This document shows, in pieces, positions 36,208 through 45,191 of a DNA stretch of 64,000 bases; the first letter of the stretch is position 1; every line of letters starts with the position of its first letter. The DNA comes from Hoeflea ulvae (lineage in GTDB: Bacteria > Pseudomonadota > Alphaproteobacteria > Rhizobiales > Rhizobiaceae). The notes beneath the pieces were generated by a model. That model did not search any database. It was not told where the DNA came from and saw only the letters and a list, made by a program, of their open reading frames with translations. The DNA lies in assembly GCF_026619435.1 (NCBI RefSeq), contig NZ_JAOVZQ010000001.1, positions 813,501-877,500 of the forward strand. The letters run 5' to 3'. A program made the translations under genes and the position numbers.

Positions 36208-36804
36208 TCAGTTGTTGTCGGCAGCGCCGCGATAGAAGTCGGTCACGTCGATCTTCTTGTCGCCATTGCGGTCGAAGCGTTCGAACATCTTGTTGCTGAC
36301 GGAGGCGAATTCCTCGAGGCTGATCTCGCCGTTCTTGTCGGCGTCGAGGCGCTCGAGCTGCATGCCGCCACGCTGGCCGCGCTTGCCTTCGCCATGGCGC
36401 TTGCCGTCCTTCTTGCCGTGGCCCTTGCCGTCATGCTTGCCGGCCATGCGGCCGTCACGGTCGCCCTGCTTGGCCTGTTTGCCGTCCTTCATCTCCTTGC
36501 GGTCGGCGCGGCGCTCTTCGCGGTTCTGGTCACGCATTTCCTTGCGCATGTCGCCGAATGCCTTGAGCTCGTCCTGGCTCAGCGACCCGGAGTTTTCGGT
36601 GTCCGCGCTTTCGAACATCGACTGGCGGTGGGCGGAAACCTCGTCGAGGTCGACGGCGCCGTCCTTGTTGGTGTCAAACCGTTCCATCAGGCGCTCGATG
36701 CGCGGACCGCGTTCATGGTCGCCGCGCTGCGAGGCAGCCAGGGCGGGAGCGGCGACGGAGGCGATCAGGGCGGCTGCGAGTGTGGCGAGAATTGTCTTTT
36801 TCAT
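36208..36804 (-). CDS. Secreted EF-hand calcium-binding protein
   Basis: The 198-residue precursor has a signal peptide cut near APALAA (about residue 24). Four EF-hand loops are at about 44-55 (DTNKDGAVDLDE), 68-79 (DTENSGSLSQDE), 154-165 (DADKNGEISLEE) and 178-189 (DRNGDKKIDVTD). Between the two pairs is a linker of about 60 residues, very rich in Lys, Gly, Asp, Arg and His. It is a periplasmic or exported calcium sensor or buffer of unknown partner. It ends towards the shared terminator with the LOG gene. Confidence 0.9.
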   Translation of the reverse strand: MKKTILATLAAALIASVAAPALAASQRGDHERGPRIERLMERFDTNKDGAVDLDEVSAHRQSMFESADTENSGSLSQDELKAFGDMRKEMRDQNREERRADRKEMKDGKQAKQGDRDGRMAGKHDGKGHGKKDGKRHGEGKRGQRGGMQLERLDADKNGEISLEEFASVSNKMFERFDRNGDKKIDVTDFYRGAADNN

Positions 36805-36945
36805 GGCTGAGGTCCTTTGTGGGGGGTGTTCTTGTTTGCCTCCTCAATGTGGCTGTCCGGCCTCGCAATAACCACTTAAAGCCCTGTAATGTAGATTAAT
36901 TATCGGAAAGGTGAGCGGCCCCCTCCCGGTCGGGGGCGGCGCTGC

Positions 36946-37653
36946 TCAGGCCATCGCGCTTTTGAGAAAGCCCGCCAGGTCATCGGTGACATACTCGACA
37001 TGGTCGCCGTCCTTGCCTTCATGCTCCCAGACTTCGTCCAGCACCTCGTCAAGATTGTTCGGCACGATCAGCACGGTGCGCATTCCCAGCGCATGGGGTG
37101 CCAGCAGATTGCGCGGCAGGTCCTCGAACATCGCCGCCTTGTGCTTGTGCACGCCGTGACGGGCCAGGAACCGGTCATAGGTCTCCGGCGCCGGCTTGGG
37201 TTTGAGATCGGCGGCGACAATGTCGAAAATATCGTCGAAATGGTCGAGAATGCCCAGGGCACGCGCGGTGCGTTCGGCATGGGGCGTGTCGCCATTGGTG
37301 AAGATGAACTTGCGCCCTGGCAGCGCCTTGATCGCCTCGCCGAGCGCCAGGTCGGGCTTCACCCAGGAATAGTCGATGTCATGGACTTTCTCGAGAAAGT
37401 CATTCGGCTCGATGCCGTGATGCAGCATCAGGCCCTGCAGCGTGGTGCCGTGTTCGCGGTAGTATTTTTTCTGGATTCCGCGCGCCGCCTCGTGATCCAG
37501 GTCCAGCAGGGTGCGGACATAGTCGGTCATCTTCTTGTCGATCTGCGAAAACAGGTCGGTGTGACGCGGGTAGAGCGTGTTGTCGAGGTCAAACACCCAT
37601 TCGGTGACATGGGCGAAATCGGCGGAGTCGGGCAATCTGGTTTTGTCTGTCAT
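36946..37653 (-). CDS. Pyrimidine 5'-nucleotidase-like HAD hydrolase
   Basis: The 235-residue protein is a HAD-superfamily phosphatase of the SDT1/pyrimidine 5'-nucleotidase group. The nucleophile motif is VFDLDNTLYPRHTDLFSQ, with Asp22 and Asp24. Motif II is KFIFTNGDTPHAER, and the C-terminal acidic motif is AAMFEDLPRNLLAPHALGM. I chose the ATG at 37653; the frame extends to 37740 but those residues look non-coding. Such enzymes act on UMP or CMP, inferred from the family. It diverges from the EamA transporter. Confidence 0.88.
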   Translation of the reverse strand: MTDKTRLPDSADFAHVTEWVFDLDNTLYPRHTDLFSQIDKKMTDYVRTLLDLDHEAARGIQKKYYREHGTTLQGLMLHHGIEPNDFLEKVHDIDYSWVKPDLALGEAIKALPGRKFIFTNGDTPHAERTARALGILDHFDDIFDIVAADLKPKPAPETYDRFLARHGVHKHKAAMFEDLPRNLLAPHALGMRTVLIVPNNLDEVLDEVWEHEGKDGDHVEYVTDDLAGFLKSAMA

Positions 37654-37754
37654 GACACCGTTATGGCACGCGCGCGCCGGAAAAAAAGGGCGCCGGCATG
37701 CAAGCCCTGAAAAATCTGTGGCTTGTTCGTGTTGACGCATGCTACCCGGCCCGC

Positions 37755-38657
37755 ATGGAAACCTGGATTCTCATCACCATCGCCGCTGCGTTTTTGCAGA
37801 ACATCCGCTCGGTTCTGCAAAAGCATCTCAAGGGGGTGATGGGCACCACCGGCGCCACATTCGTGCGCTTCGGCTTCGGCTTTCCCTTCGCCGCGATCTT
37901 TGTCGGCCTGCTCGCTTTCGGCATGGATTATCCGGTTCCGCAGCTCAACATGCAGTTTTCCGGTTGGGTCACCCTTGCGGCGCTGGCGCAGATTGCCGGC
38001 CAGGCGCTGCTGATCCAGATGTTCGGCCATCGCAATTTCACCGTCGGCACCGCCTATTCGCGCACCGAGCCGGCTCAGGCGGCGTTGTTCGGTCTGATCT
38101 TCCTGGGAGACCGGCTCAGCAGCGGCACGCTGGTGGCCATCGCCATCAGCCTTATAGGCGTGGTGCTGATCTCCATCGCCCGATCGGCCGCCGGCACCAC
38201 GGCGTTGTTGCGCTCGGTGTTTTCCCGCACTTCCGCACTCGGTCTGGCCTCGGGCGCGGCCTTCGGGCTTGCAGCTGTGGGCTATCGCGCCGCGTCGCTG
38301 TCGCTGGGCGGCCCGAATTTCATGATGCAGGCGGCTGTCACGCTGCTTGCGGCGATCCTGCTGCAAACCGTTATCATGCTGATCTGGATGTGGTTCAGGG
38401 CTCCGGGTGAACTGGCGCGCATCCGCGCGGCCTGGAAAATCGCCGCGTTGGTCGGCCTGGTCGGCGCCACTGCATCGTTTGGCTGGTTCATGGCAATGAC
38501 CCTGCAAACCGCAGCGGCAGTCAAGGCCCTGGCGCAGGTGGAGATGATTTTCACCTTTGCCTCGTCGGTGCTGATTTTCCGCGAACACGTCAACAAACTT
38601 GAAATTTTCGGCTGTATCTTCATTGTAGCAGGTATATTGGTGCTGTTGCTGGTCTGA
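37755..38657 (+). CDS. EamA-family (DMT) transporter
   Basis: The 300-residue inner-membrane protein has about ten hydrophobic helices in two EamA repeats, for example ETWILITIAAAFLQNIRSVL, PAQAALFGLIFLGDRLSSGT and IEIFGC-like final helix IFGCIFIVAGILVLLLV. DMT-superfamily members export metabolites or take up small solutes; the substrate cannot be told. The ATG at 37755 starts the first helix cleanly. A longer frame from 37698 would add a polar tail without a better ribosome-binding site. Confidence 0.86.
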   Translation: METWILITIAAAFLQNIRSVLQKHLKGVMGTTGATFVRFGFGFPFAAIFVGLLAFGMDYPVPQLNMQFSGWVTLAALAQIAGQALLIQMFGHRNFTVGTAYSRTEPAQAALFGLIFLGDRLSSGTLVAIAISLIGVVLISIARSAAGTTALLRSVFSRTSALGLASGAAFGLAAVGYRAASLSLGGPNFMMQAAVTLLAAILLQTVIMLIWMWFRAPGELARIRAAWKIAALVGLVGATASFGWFMAMTLQTAAAVKALAQVEMIFTFASSVLIFREHVNKLEIFGCIFIVAGILVLLLV

Positions 38658-38722
38658 CCGGCAGGGGAAAAGGACAGGCGCAAGATTGCGCTGATGCAAA
38701 TTTCGACCGGATCGGATCGCCC

Positions 38723-40036
38723 ATGCCCGCCTCACATGCATCCCGGATGCCACCCCTTGATGTGCCGTTCAGACGCAGGCTGCTGGGCGGAGTCCTTGCG
38801 CTGGCAGCCGTTCTGTCGGGTTGCGCCGGACCCCTGGAAGGTGTGCTGATCCCGATCGAACAGACCGATGCGGATGCGACGGAGGTTTCGATACTCGTCG
38901 CCACAACCCGGGCGCCGTCGGAAAACGAGGGCCTGCTCTACAGCGGCGAGCGTGGCGCGCATATCGATTTCAACGAGATCGTCGTGTCGATCCCGCCGGA
39001 GAGCAACCGCAAGATCGGCGAGGTGCAATGGCCAAAGAAGCGGCCGCCGAACCCGACGACGGATTTTGCCACGCTGTCCGCCAAACAGTTCGATTCCGTC
39101 GCCGAAGTGCAGGCCTGGTACGATCACGAAAGATCGCCCACCGGACGCCTGCTTGTCTTCGTGCACGGCTTCAACACCCGCTATGAAAGCGCGGTCTACC
39201 GCTTTGCCCAGATCGCCCATGACAGCAAGACCGACGCCACCCCGGTGATGTTCACCTGGCCGTCGCGCGGCAGCGTGTTCGATTATGGCTATGACAAGGA
39301 AAGCACCAACTATTCGCGCACGGCGCTCGAAACCCTGCTGATGGGTGCCGTCGCTGTCCCCGAGGTCAAGGAAATCACCATCCTGGCCCACTCGATGGGC
39401 ACCTGGCTGACGGTGGAATCACTCAGGCAAATGGCCATTCGCCATGGCGCGATCCCGTCAAAGATCACCGATGTGATCCTGGCGTCGCCCGATCTCGATG
39501 TCGATGTTTTCCACCAGCAGATCGTCGATATGGGCCCCGAACGACCCAAATTCACGGTCTTTGTTTCGCGCGACGACAGGGCCCTGACCTTGTCCCGCCG
39601 GTTCTCCGGCAATATCGACCGGCTCGGCCAGATCGACATCAACAACCCGGTCTATCGCGAAGGGCTGGAGCAGGGCGGCATCACGGTGCTCGATCTTTCG
39701 GCGCTGCAGGTCGGCGACCGGCTCAATCATTCGAAATTCGCCGAAAGCCCGGAGGTGGTCAAACTGCTTGGCCAGCGCCTGATTGCCGGCCAGACGGTCA
39801 CCAACCAGGATGTCGGCCTCGGCACCGAACTCGGCGCCACGGCGCTGACACTGTCCAACACGGTGGGCTCGGTTGCGGGCATCGCCATCACGGCGCCGAT
39901 CGCCATTCTCGATCCGAATTCCCGCGACTCCTTCACCGCCCAGACCAGACGTTTTGGCCAGGGTCTCGGCGCCACGGGTCTGACCCCGAACCTCTCCGGC
40001 AATGTTCCGGGGACGCCGAAAATCCAGGACCGCTGA
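38723..40036 (+). CDS. DUF900-type alpha/beta-hydrolase lipoprotein
   Basis: The 437-residue protein has an N-terminal lipoprotein signal with lipobox LSGC (Cys34). It then has a DUF900 esterase-like domain: LLVFVHGFNTRYESAVYRFA (oxyanion strand), FTWPSRGSVFDYGYD, the nucleophile elbow LAHSMGTW (Ser224) and DVILASPDLDVDVF (acid). The last 100 residues are low in motifs. It should be anchored to a membrane and face the periplasm. The substrate is unknown. It follows the EamA gene by 65 bases but is not clearly in an operon. Confidence 0.88.
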   Translation: MPASHASRMPPLDVPFRRRLLGGVLALAAVLSGCAGPLEGVLIPIEQTDADATEVSILVATTRAPSENEGLLYSGERGAHIDFNEIVVSIPPESNRKIGEVQWPKKRPPNPTTDFATLSAKQFDSVAEVQAWYDHERSPTGRLLVFVHGFNTRYESAVYRFAQIAHDSKTDATPVMFTWPSRGSVFDYGYDKESTNYSRTALETLLMGAVAVPEVKEITILAHSMGTWLTVESLRQMAIRHGAIPSKITDVILASPDLDVDVFHQQIVDMGPERPKFTVFVSRDDRALTLSRRFSGNIDRLGQIDINNPVYREGLEQGGITVLDLSALQVGDRLNHSKFAESPEVVKLLGQRLIAGQTVTNQDVGLGTELGATALTLSNTVGSVAGIAITAPIAILDPNSRDSFTAQTRRFGQGLGATGLTPNLSGNVPGTPKIQDR

Positions 40037-40195
40037 CTTGGGATCTCATTCGTCAGGGTCCGGATTGATCTGTCCGGCTTTTTCCAATGGCGCAATTGAT
40101 CGACGTCTGGACCAGACAATGCGGGCCGGATTGAGCGTCGGAGCGTATCGCGGTAACATCCGGGCCGGATCAAAGATTTTGCCGAGAACTGCCTG

Positions 40196-40729
40196 ATGAT
40201 GACTGCAGATTCCCAAATGCTGTCGGTGCTGTGGCTCGAGACGCCGATTGGTCCGCTTCGGGCCGTAGCGGATGACACCCATCTGCATCGCCTTGAGTTC
40301 CACGACGACAAAAATCTGGCCGATGCCACGGCAGCGGAAACAGCCACGGTGCGCACCGCGCCTCTTGACCAGATCGAGGCGGAGCTCGCGGCCTATTTCT
40401 CCGGCACATGTGCAGAGTTCAAGACCCCGCTGAAGATCACCGGCAACGCCCTGGAGCGCAAGGTATGGGATTGTCTCCTGCGGGTGCCGCTCGGAGAAAC
40501 ATGCTCCTATGGCGACATCGCCCGCGAGGTCGACAGCATCGATTCCGTCCGCGTGATCGCCAGATATTGCGGCACCAACCACATCCCCGTGGTCATTCCC
40601 TGTCACCGCTGCATCGGCTCGGACGGGTCGCTCACCGGTTTCGGCGGCGGGCTGTGGCGGAAGAAATGGCTGTTGCGCCACGAGGGCCTGATGCGCCCCG
40701 TCGGCTTGTTCGCTCTGGCAGGGCAATGA
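40196..40729 (+). CDS. ogt: Methylated-DNA--protein-cysteine methyltransferase
   Basis: The 177-residue suicide enzyme repairs O6-methylguanine and O4-methylthymine. The acceptor cysteine is Cys136 in VVIPCHRCIGSDG. The helix-turn-helix is visible as LGETCSYGDIAREVDSIDSV, and the GGLWRKKWLLRHEG C-terminus is typical. The N-terminal domain is of the short Ogt type, without an Ada domain. It converges on argB, with a long perfect inverted repeat between the two genes. Confidence 0.93.
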   Translation: MMTADSQMLSVLWLETPIGPLRAVADDTHLHRLEFHDDKNLADATAAETATVRTAPLDQIEAELAAYFSGTCAEFKTPLKITGNALERKVWDCLLRVPLGETCSYGDIAREVDSIDSVRVIARYCGTNHIPVVIPCHRCIGSDGSLTGFGGGLWRKKWLLRHEGLMRPVGLFALAGQ

Positions 40730-40749
40730 TCCGGCAGGCATAAGCCAGG

Positions 40750-40794
40750 CCGTAGAGAGGCTCGGCAGCCGCGGCGATCCGAGCCTCTCTACGG
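40750..40794. terminator. 16-bp perfect inverted repeat between ogt and argB
   Basis: CCGTAGAGAGGCTCGG and its exact reverse complement flank a 13-base loop. The right arm contains the argB stop codon (40789-40791). It may terminate both converging genes, but there is no T-run on either side, so it could also act as a 3'-end stabilising stem. Confidence 0.6.
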
Positions 40795-41685
40795 AACCAG
40801 CAAGGTTCCCGCGCCATGCGCCGTGAACAGCTCCAGCAGCACCGCATGCGGTGTCTTGCCGTTGAGGATAACCACGCCCTTCACGCCGCGATCGATCGCC
40901 TCGATGCAGGTCTCGACTTTCGGGATCATGCCGCCCGAGATCGTGCCATCGGCAATCAGCGCGCGCGCCTCGCTGACGGTGAGCTCGTCAATCAGCTTGT
41001 TGTCCTTGTCGAGCACGCCCGGCACATCGGTCAGGAACAACAGCCGCGAGGCTTCCACCGCACCGGCGATCGCCCCGGCAAAGGTATCGGCATTGATATT
41101 GTAGGTGTGGCCGTCGCGCCCCGGGGCGACCGGCGCCAGCACCGGGATCATCTCGGATTTGGCCAGCAGGTCAAGCAATGTCCGGTCGACTTCCACCGGC
41201 TCGCCGACAAAGCCCAGATCCAGCACCCGCTCGATATTGGAATCGGGGTCGATGAAGGTCTTCTGCGCCTTTTCGGCATAGACCATGTTGCCATCCTTGC
41301 CGCACAAGCCGATGGCCCATTCGCCCTCGGCATTGATCAGCGCGACGATTTCCTTGTTGATCGATCCGGCCAGCACCATCTCGACGATCTCGACGGTTTG
41401 TTCGTCGGTCACGCGCAATCCGCCTTCGAACCTGGATTCGATCCCCATCTTGGCCAGCATGGCGCCGATCTGCGGGCCGCCGCCATGCACCACGATCGGG
41501 TTGACGCCCGATTGCTTGAGCAGGGCGATGTCCTGCGCGAAGGCCTTGCCCAGCGCCGCATTGCCCATGGCATGGCCGCCATATTTGACCACCACGGTCT
41601 TGTTCTCGTAGCGCTGCATATAGGGCAGCGCCTCGGCGAGCAGACGAGCCTGGGTTGCGGCGTCGTTATGTGTGGTGTCAGACAT
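40789..41685 (-). CDS. argB: Acetylglutamate kinase
   Basis: The 298-residue amino-acid kinase phosphorylates N-acetylglutamate in arginine biosynthesis. Motifs are [31 protein letters not shown] and [20 protein letters not shown]. The extended N-terminal helix ([19 protein letters not shown]) marks the arginine-sensitive hexameric type, so feedback inhibition by arginine is likely. The ATG at 41685 is preferred; an upstream start at 41724 adds non-conserved residues. Its last codons lie inside a 16-bp inverted repeat. Confidence 0.95.
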   Translation of the reverse strand: MSDTTHNDAATQARLLAEALPYMQRYENKTVVVKYGGHAMGNAALGKAFAQDIALLKQSGVNPIVVHGGGPQIGAMLAKMGIESRFEGGLRVTDEQTVEIVEMVLAGSINKEIVALINAEGEWAIGLCGKDGNMVYAEKAQKTFIDPDSNIERVLDLGFVGEPVEVDRTLLDLLAKSEMIPVLAPVAPGRDGHTYNINADTFAGAIAGAVEASRLLFLTDVPGVLDKDNKLIDELTVSEARALIADGTISGGMIPKVETCIEAIDRGVKGVVILNGKTPHAVLLELFTAHGAGTLLVP

Positions 41686-41838
41686 TGGCGTGGCGTCCCG
41701 GTTTGGCGTGAGCGCTGAAAGCAAAAGGTCCGGCGCTGTTTAGCGGCAATCGGTCCCGGCATCAATGATGCCGACATCCAATTGGAAGATTTTGCCGTAC
41801 AGGGTTCAACCACCTCGAAACAGTGATACTGAACCCGG

Positions 41839-42402
41839 ATGAGCACAGAAGCCGCTGCCCCCATGACCCAGGACGACCTGTCCGGATTGATCGCCCGCAC
41901 TGCGCTTGGCGACCGCGCCGCGTTCTCGTCGCTCTATTCGCAGACGAGTGCGAAACTTTTTGGCGTTTCGTTGCGTATTCTCAAGGACAGGGCCCAGGCC
42001 GAGGACGCGCTTCAGGAGGTCTATATCCGCATCTGGCGCCGTGCCGGCAGCTTCCGGGTGGGCCAGGCGTCTGCCATGGCGTGGCTTTGCACGATTGCCC
42101 GCAACCAGGCGATCGACATGATCCGTGCCCGCCAGCCCGCGACGCTGGACTATGACGAGGCGCCCGAGGTGGCCGACCCGGCAATGGACCCGGAGGCCCG
42201 CGCGGTTCTGGGCGGCGAAAGCCAGCGGATCGAGGCCTGCCTTGGCCAATTGGAGGCAGTCAAGGCTGCAGCAGTTGTTGCCGCCTATGTCGAAGGCTTG
42301 AGTTATCAGGAGCTGGCGGAGCACAATGCCGTCCCGCTCAACACAATGCGAACCTGGCTGCGGCGCAGCCTGTTGAAACTGAGAGAGTGCCTGAACCGAT
42401 GA
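41839..42402 (+). CDS. ECF-type RNA polymerase sigma factor
   Basis: The 187-residue protein has sigma region 2 (FSSLYSQTSAKLFGVSLRIL, AEDALQEVYIRIWRRAGSF) and region 4 (YQELAEHNAVPLNTMRTWLR), with nothing else, as in group 4 sigma factors. The type resembles SigK/RpoE-like factors controlled by RskA-type anti-sigma proteins. Its stop overlaps the start of the anti-sigma gene by four bases (ATGA). A 7-bp dyad GGGTTCA/TGAACCC lies just before the start codon. Likely targets are the neighbouring fasciclin and msrB genes. Confidence 0.9.
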   Translation: MSTEAAAPMTQDDLSGLIARTALGDRAAFSSLYSQTSAKLFGVSLRILKDRAQAEDALQEVYIRIWRRAGSFRVGQASAMAWLCTIARNQAIDMIRARQPATLDYDEAPEVADPAMDPEARAVLGGESQRIEACLGQLEAVKAAAVVAAYVEGLSYQELAEHNAVPLNTMRTWLRRSLLKLRECLNR

Positions 42403-43099
42403 CCACTGGTCCTCACCATTCCGACGATGCCGCCCTGGCCGGCGAATACGTGCTTGGCGTGCTGCCACTGGCCGAGCGGCGTGCGGTCGAAGAGCGGATG
42501 GCCCGCGACAGCGATTTCGCCGGTCTGGTGGCCTCCTGGCAGGCCGATCTGTCCCATCTCGACGACACCTATCAGCCCGAATCTCCGCCCCGGGAGTCAA
42601 GGCCCGCATTAATGCCCGCCTGTTCGCCGAAGCGGCCAGACCCTCTGGCGGGCTCTGGGGCTCGCTGGTGTTCTGGCGCGGCCTGGCCCTTGCCGCGGTG
42701 GCCGTGGCAGCGGCACTGGGGATCTTTGGCGTGGAGCTTCCCGGCGGCACCGGCCCGGCGCCGGCGCCAGCGCTGGTCGCCGAACTCGGGGCGCCGGGCA
42801 GTGCGGTCGGTCTGATTGCCGCGCTTGATCCGGTGGACGGCGCTTTCACCATCACTCCGGCGGCGTTTTCGCCCGATGACGGCAAGTCGCTCGAATTGTG
42901 GCTGGTGCCGGGCGAGGGCGCCGCGGTGTCACTCGGACTGGTTCCTGCCGATGGCGGACGGCTGGTGCTCGACCAGGACCTGGTCCGGCAGATCTCCGAC
43001 GGGGCTCTGCTCGCAGTCAGTGTCGAGCCGCTGGGCGGCTCGCCCACCGGCACGGCAACCGGCCCCGTGGTGCTGTCCGGTTCACTGGCGAAAAAATAG
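42399..43099 (+). pseudogene. RskA-type anti-sigma factor, single-base frameshift
   Basis: The first part (MTTGPHHSDDAALAGEYVLG...QADLSHLDDTY) is the cytoplasmic zinc-less anti-sigma domain. The frame is lost at a CCCC run (42588-42591). The continuation GVKARINARLFAEAARPSG, a transmembrane segment (FWRGLALAAVAVAAALGIFG) and the periplasmic RskA domain (SLELWLVPGEGAAVSLGLVP) read on in the next frame to 43099. One missing C restores a protein of about 232 residues. As written, the sigma factor would be unrestrained; a sequencing error in the C run is more likely. Confidence 0.82.
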
Positions 43100-43110
43100 T
43101 GCGATTGCCT

Positions 43111-43136
43111 GAAACTTAATTCCCGAAGCTCTCGTC
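43111..43136 (+). promoter_or_regulatory. ECF-type promoter upstream of the fasciclin gene
   Basis: GAAAC (43111-43115), a 17-base spacer and CGTC (43133-43136) fit the general ECF sigma pattern GAAC/GAAAC-N16/17-CGTC. It lies about 85 bases before the fasciclin ATG, just after the anti-sigma gene, and is a natural target for the adjacent sigma factor. Confidence 0.45.
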
Positions 43137-43221
43137 TTCCTCTTTAACCGCCGCAGAAAACTTGCGGCGGGTGATCAAAGGTCCGGATGATCCGGCCTGA
43201 ACATTAGCAAGAGGTTGTCCC

Positions 43222-43788
43222 ATGAAAACCGTTCTTCGTTCCATCGCCGCCACTGCCGTTCTGCTCGCAGGCGTCAGCCTGTCCCACGCCGCAAGCCACG
43301 GCGGAAACAAGATGGTCGGCGGCGCCGAGATGTTCCCCGACAAGACCATCGTCGAAAATGCCGTCAACTCCGCCGATCACACCACGCTGGTTGCCGCCGT
43401 CCAGGCCGCAGGCCTGGTCGAGACATTGTCGGGCGAAGGCCCGTTCACCGTGTTCGCGCCGGTCAATGACGCATTCACAGCCCTGCCGGAAGGCACGGTC
43501 GAAACCCTGCTGAAGCCTGAAAACAAGGACCAGCTCACCAAGATCCTGACCTGCCATGTGGTGGCCGCCGACGCGATGTCCGATGCGATCATGAAGATGG
43601 TTGACGACGATGGCGGCGTGCACCCGGTCAAGACCGTTGGCGGCTGCATGCTCAACATCCGCTATGAAGGCGACAAGGTCATGATCGAGGACGAAACCGG
43701 CGCCGTGGCCAATGTCACCATTGCCGATGTCGACCAGTCCAACGGCGTGATCCACGTCATCGACAAGGTGCTCCTGCCCAAGGGCTGA
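43222..43788 (+). CDS. Secreted fasciclin-domain protein
   Basis: The 188-residue precursor has a signal peptide cut near LSHAA. A single FAS1 domain follows, with motifs TTLVAAVQAAGLVETLSGEG, PFTVFAPVNDAFTALPEGTV and the C-terminal NGVIHVIDKVLLPKG. FAS1 proteins are exported adhesion-like modules, often coded with ECF sigma/RskA pairs in bacteria. It lies 120 bases after the anti-sigma gene, downstream of a candidate ECF promoter. Its role in this cell is unknown. Confidence 0.92.
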   Translation: MKTVLRSIAATAVLLAGVSLSHAASHGGNKMVGGAEMFPDKTIVENAVNSADHTTLVAAVQAAGLVETLSGEGPFTVFAPVNDAFTALPEGTVETLLKPENKDQLTKILTCHVVAADAMSDAIMKMVDDDGGVHPVKTVGGCMLNIRYEGDKVMIEDETGAVANVTIADVDQSNGVIHVIDKVLLPKG

Positions 43789-43860
43789 ATGGTGATGAAC
43801 TGACACTGTAAGTTCGGCGCGCCGGCGCCTCCAAGAGCACTCAATACGGCGCGCTGCGAC

Positions 43861-43891
43861 AGTCCCCCGTCCTCCTCTTTGGCGGGGGACT
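43861..43891 (+). terminator. Hairpin between the fasciclin and msrB genes
   Basis: A 9-bp stem AGTCCCCCG/CGGGGGACT with a 13-base loop lies about 70 bases after the fasciclin stop. No T-run follows, so it may terminate weakly or attenuate read-through into msrB. Confidence 0.5.
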
Positions 43892-43971
43892 GCTCACGGG
43901 CAATTGAAAACATGTGCTTGGCCTTTTCCCGCTCGCCTGCCTAGATTTCAATCAACGCAAGGAGACACGCC

Positions 43972-44478
43972 ATGACAACGAAAACGGAAATCAGCCGTCG
44001 CGCGCTTTTGACTGCCGGAGTTACCGGTGTCGCCCTGACCATGTTCGGACGCCGCACGCCGGCGAGGGCCTCGGAAGGCACATTCGAATTCACGCTCACC
44101 GAGGCGGAATGGAAGGCCAGACTGTCACCCCGGCAATATGATGTGCTGCGCGAGGAAGCCACGGAACGGGCGTTCTCAAGCCCGCTCAATGATGAAAAGC
44201 GCAAGGGCATGTTCCATTGCGCCGGCTGCGATCTGCCGGTCTATTCCTCCGAAGCCAAATATGACAGCGGGACCGGCTGGCCGAGTTTCTGGAAGTCAGA
44301 AGAAGACGCCGTGCGGACCAAGGAGGACAGGTCGCTGTTCTCGCTCCGCACCGAAGTCCATTGCCGCCGCTGCGGCGGGCACTTCGGTCACATTTTCGAT
44401 GATGGCCCGGCGCCGACCGGCAAACGCCACTGCCTCAACGGCCTGGCGCTGGCTTTCAAACCTGCCGAAAGCGCCTGA
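43972..44478 (+). CDS. msrB: Tat-exported peptide-methionine (R)-S-oxide reductase
   Basis: The 168-residue enzyme repairs R-methionine sulfoxide. A twin-arginine leader is clear: SRRALLTAGVTGVALTMFG with arginines 9 and 10, cut near PARASEG. The MsrB domain has zinc cysteines 83, 86, 131 and 134 (CAGC, CRRC) and the catalytic Cys154 in KRHCLNG. Export means it acts in the periplasm on oxidised envelope proteins. This fits the ECF sigma/anti-sigma genes upstream as an envelope oxidative-stress group. Confidence 0.93.
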   Translation: MTTKTEISRRALLTAGVTGVALTMFGRRTPARASEGTFEFTLTEAEWKARLSPRQYDVLREEATERAFSSPLNDEKRKGMFHCAGCDLPVYSSEAKYDSGTGWPSFWKSEEDAVRTKEDRSLFSLRTEVHCRRCGGHFGHIFDDGPAPTGKRHCLNGLALAFKPAESA

Positions 44479-44493
44479 ACAGGCAGCTGGTCA

Positions 44494-45171
44494 TTACAGC
44501 GTGATGGCCAGCGCAATCGCGATTCGGAGTTCGGCAATGCCCTGATGCTTTTCCGATGAGGTGGCCAGCACTTCCGGAAAGGCCGCCGGGCGCTTCTTGA
44601 TCGCCGCCAGCGTTTCGCTGATCAGCCGGGGTATGCCGGCTTCCTTGATCTTGTCGGTCTTGGTCAGAACCAGCTGGTAGGACATGGCGGCCTTGTCGAG
44701 CAGGTCCATCACCACTTCATCGTTCTTTTTAACCCCGTGCCGCGAGTCGATCAGCAGATAGACTCGCTTCAGCGTCGAGCGTCCGCGCATGTAGTCGAAC
44801 ACCAGCGCCGTCCACAGATCGACCTGGTCCTTCGGCGCCTTGGCATAGCCGTAGCCCGGCATGTCGACCAGCGCCATCGGCGGCAGGTCATCGGCGTCGC
44901 CGGCATAGCCTTCGGGCACGAAATAGTTCAGTTCCTGTGTACGGCCCGGCGTGTTGGATGTCCGCGCCAGACCCTTGACGCCGACCAGCGCGTTGAGCAG
45001 CGACGACTTGCCGACATTGGAGCGGCCGGCAAAGGCGATTTCCGGCGGACCTTCAGGCGGCAGGAACTTCAGCGACGGCACGCCGCGGATGAACACGAAG
45101 GGCTTGGAAAACAGCGTTGCCGAAAGCTCTTTTGCGGCTTGCATTGCCGGGTCTGCGGACAGTGTGCTCAT
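44494..45171 (-). CDS. engB: Ribosome biogenesis GTPase EngB (YihA/YsxC)
   Basis: The 225-residue small GTPase is needed for large-subunit assembly and cell division. G motifs are G1 [15 protein letters not shown]2 [15 protein letters not shown]3 [13 protein letters not shown]4 TKTDKIKE and G5 [10 protein letters not shown] chose the ATG at 45171; a longer frame exists but overlaps the yidC end. It is 20 bases downstream of yidC in the same direction, in the conserved rpmH-rnpA-yidC-engB order. Confidence 0.95.
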   Translation of the reverse strand: MSTLSADPAMQAAKELSATLFSKPFVFIRGVPSLKFLPPEGPPEIAFAGRSNVGKSSLLNALVGVKGLARTSNTPGRTQELNYFVPEGYAGDADDLPPMALVDMPGYGYAKAPKDQVDLWTALVFDYMRGRSTLKRVYLLIDSRHGVKKNDEVVMDLLDKAAMSYQLVLTKTDKIKEAGIPRLISETLAAIKKRPAAFPEVLATSSEKHQGIAELRIAIALAITL

Positions 45172-45191
45172 CGCTCCGGCCTCCGCGCCGC

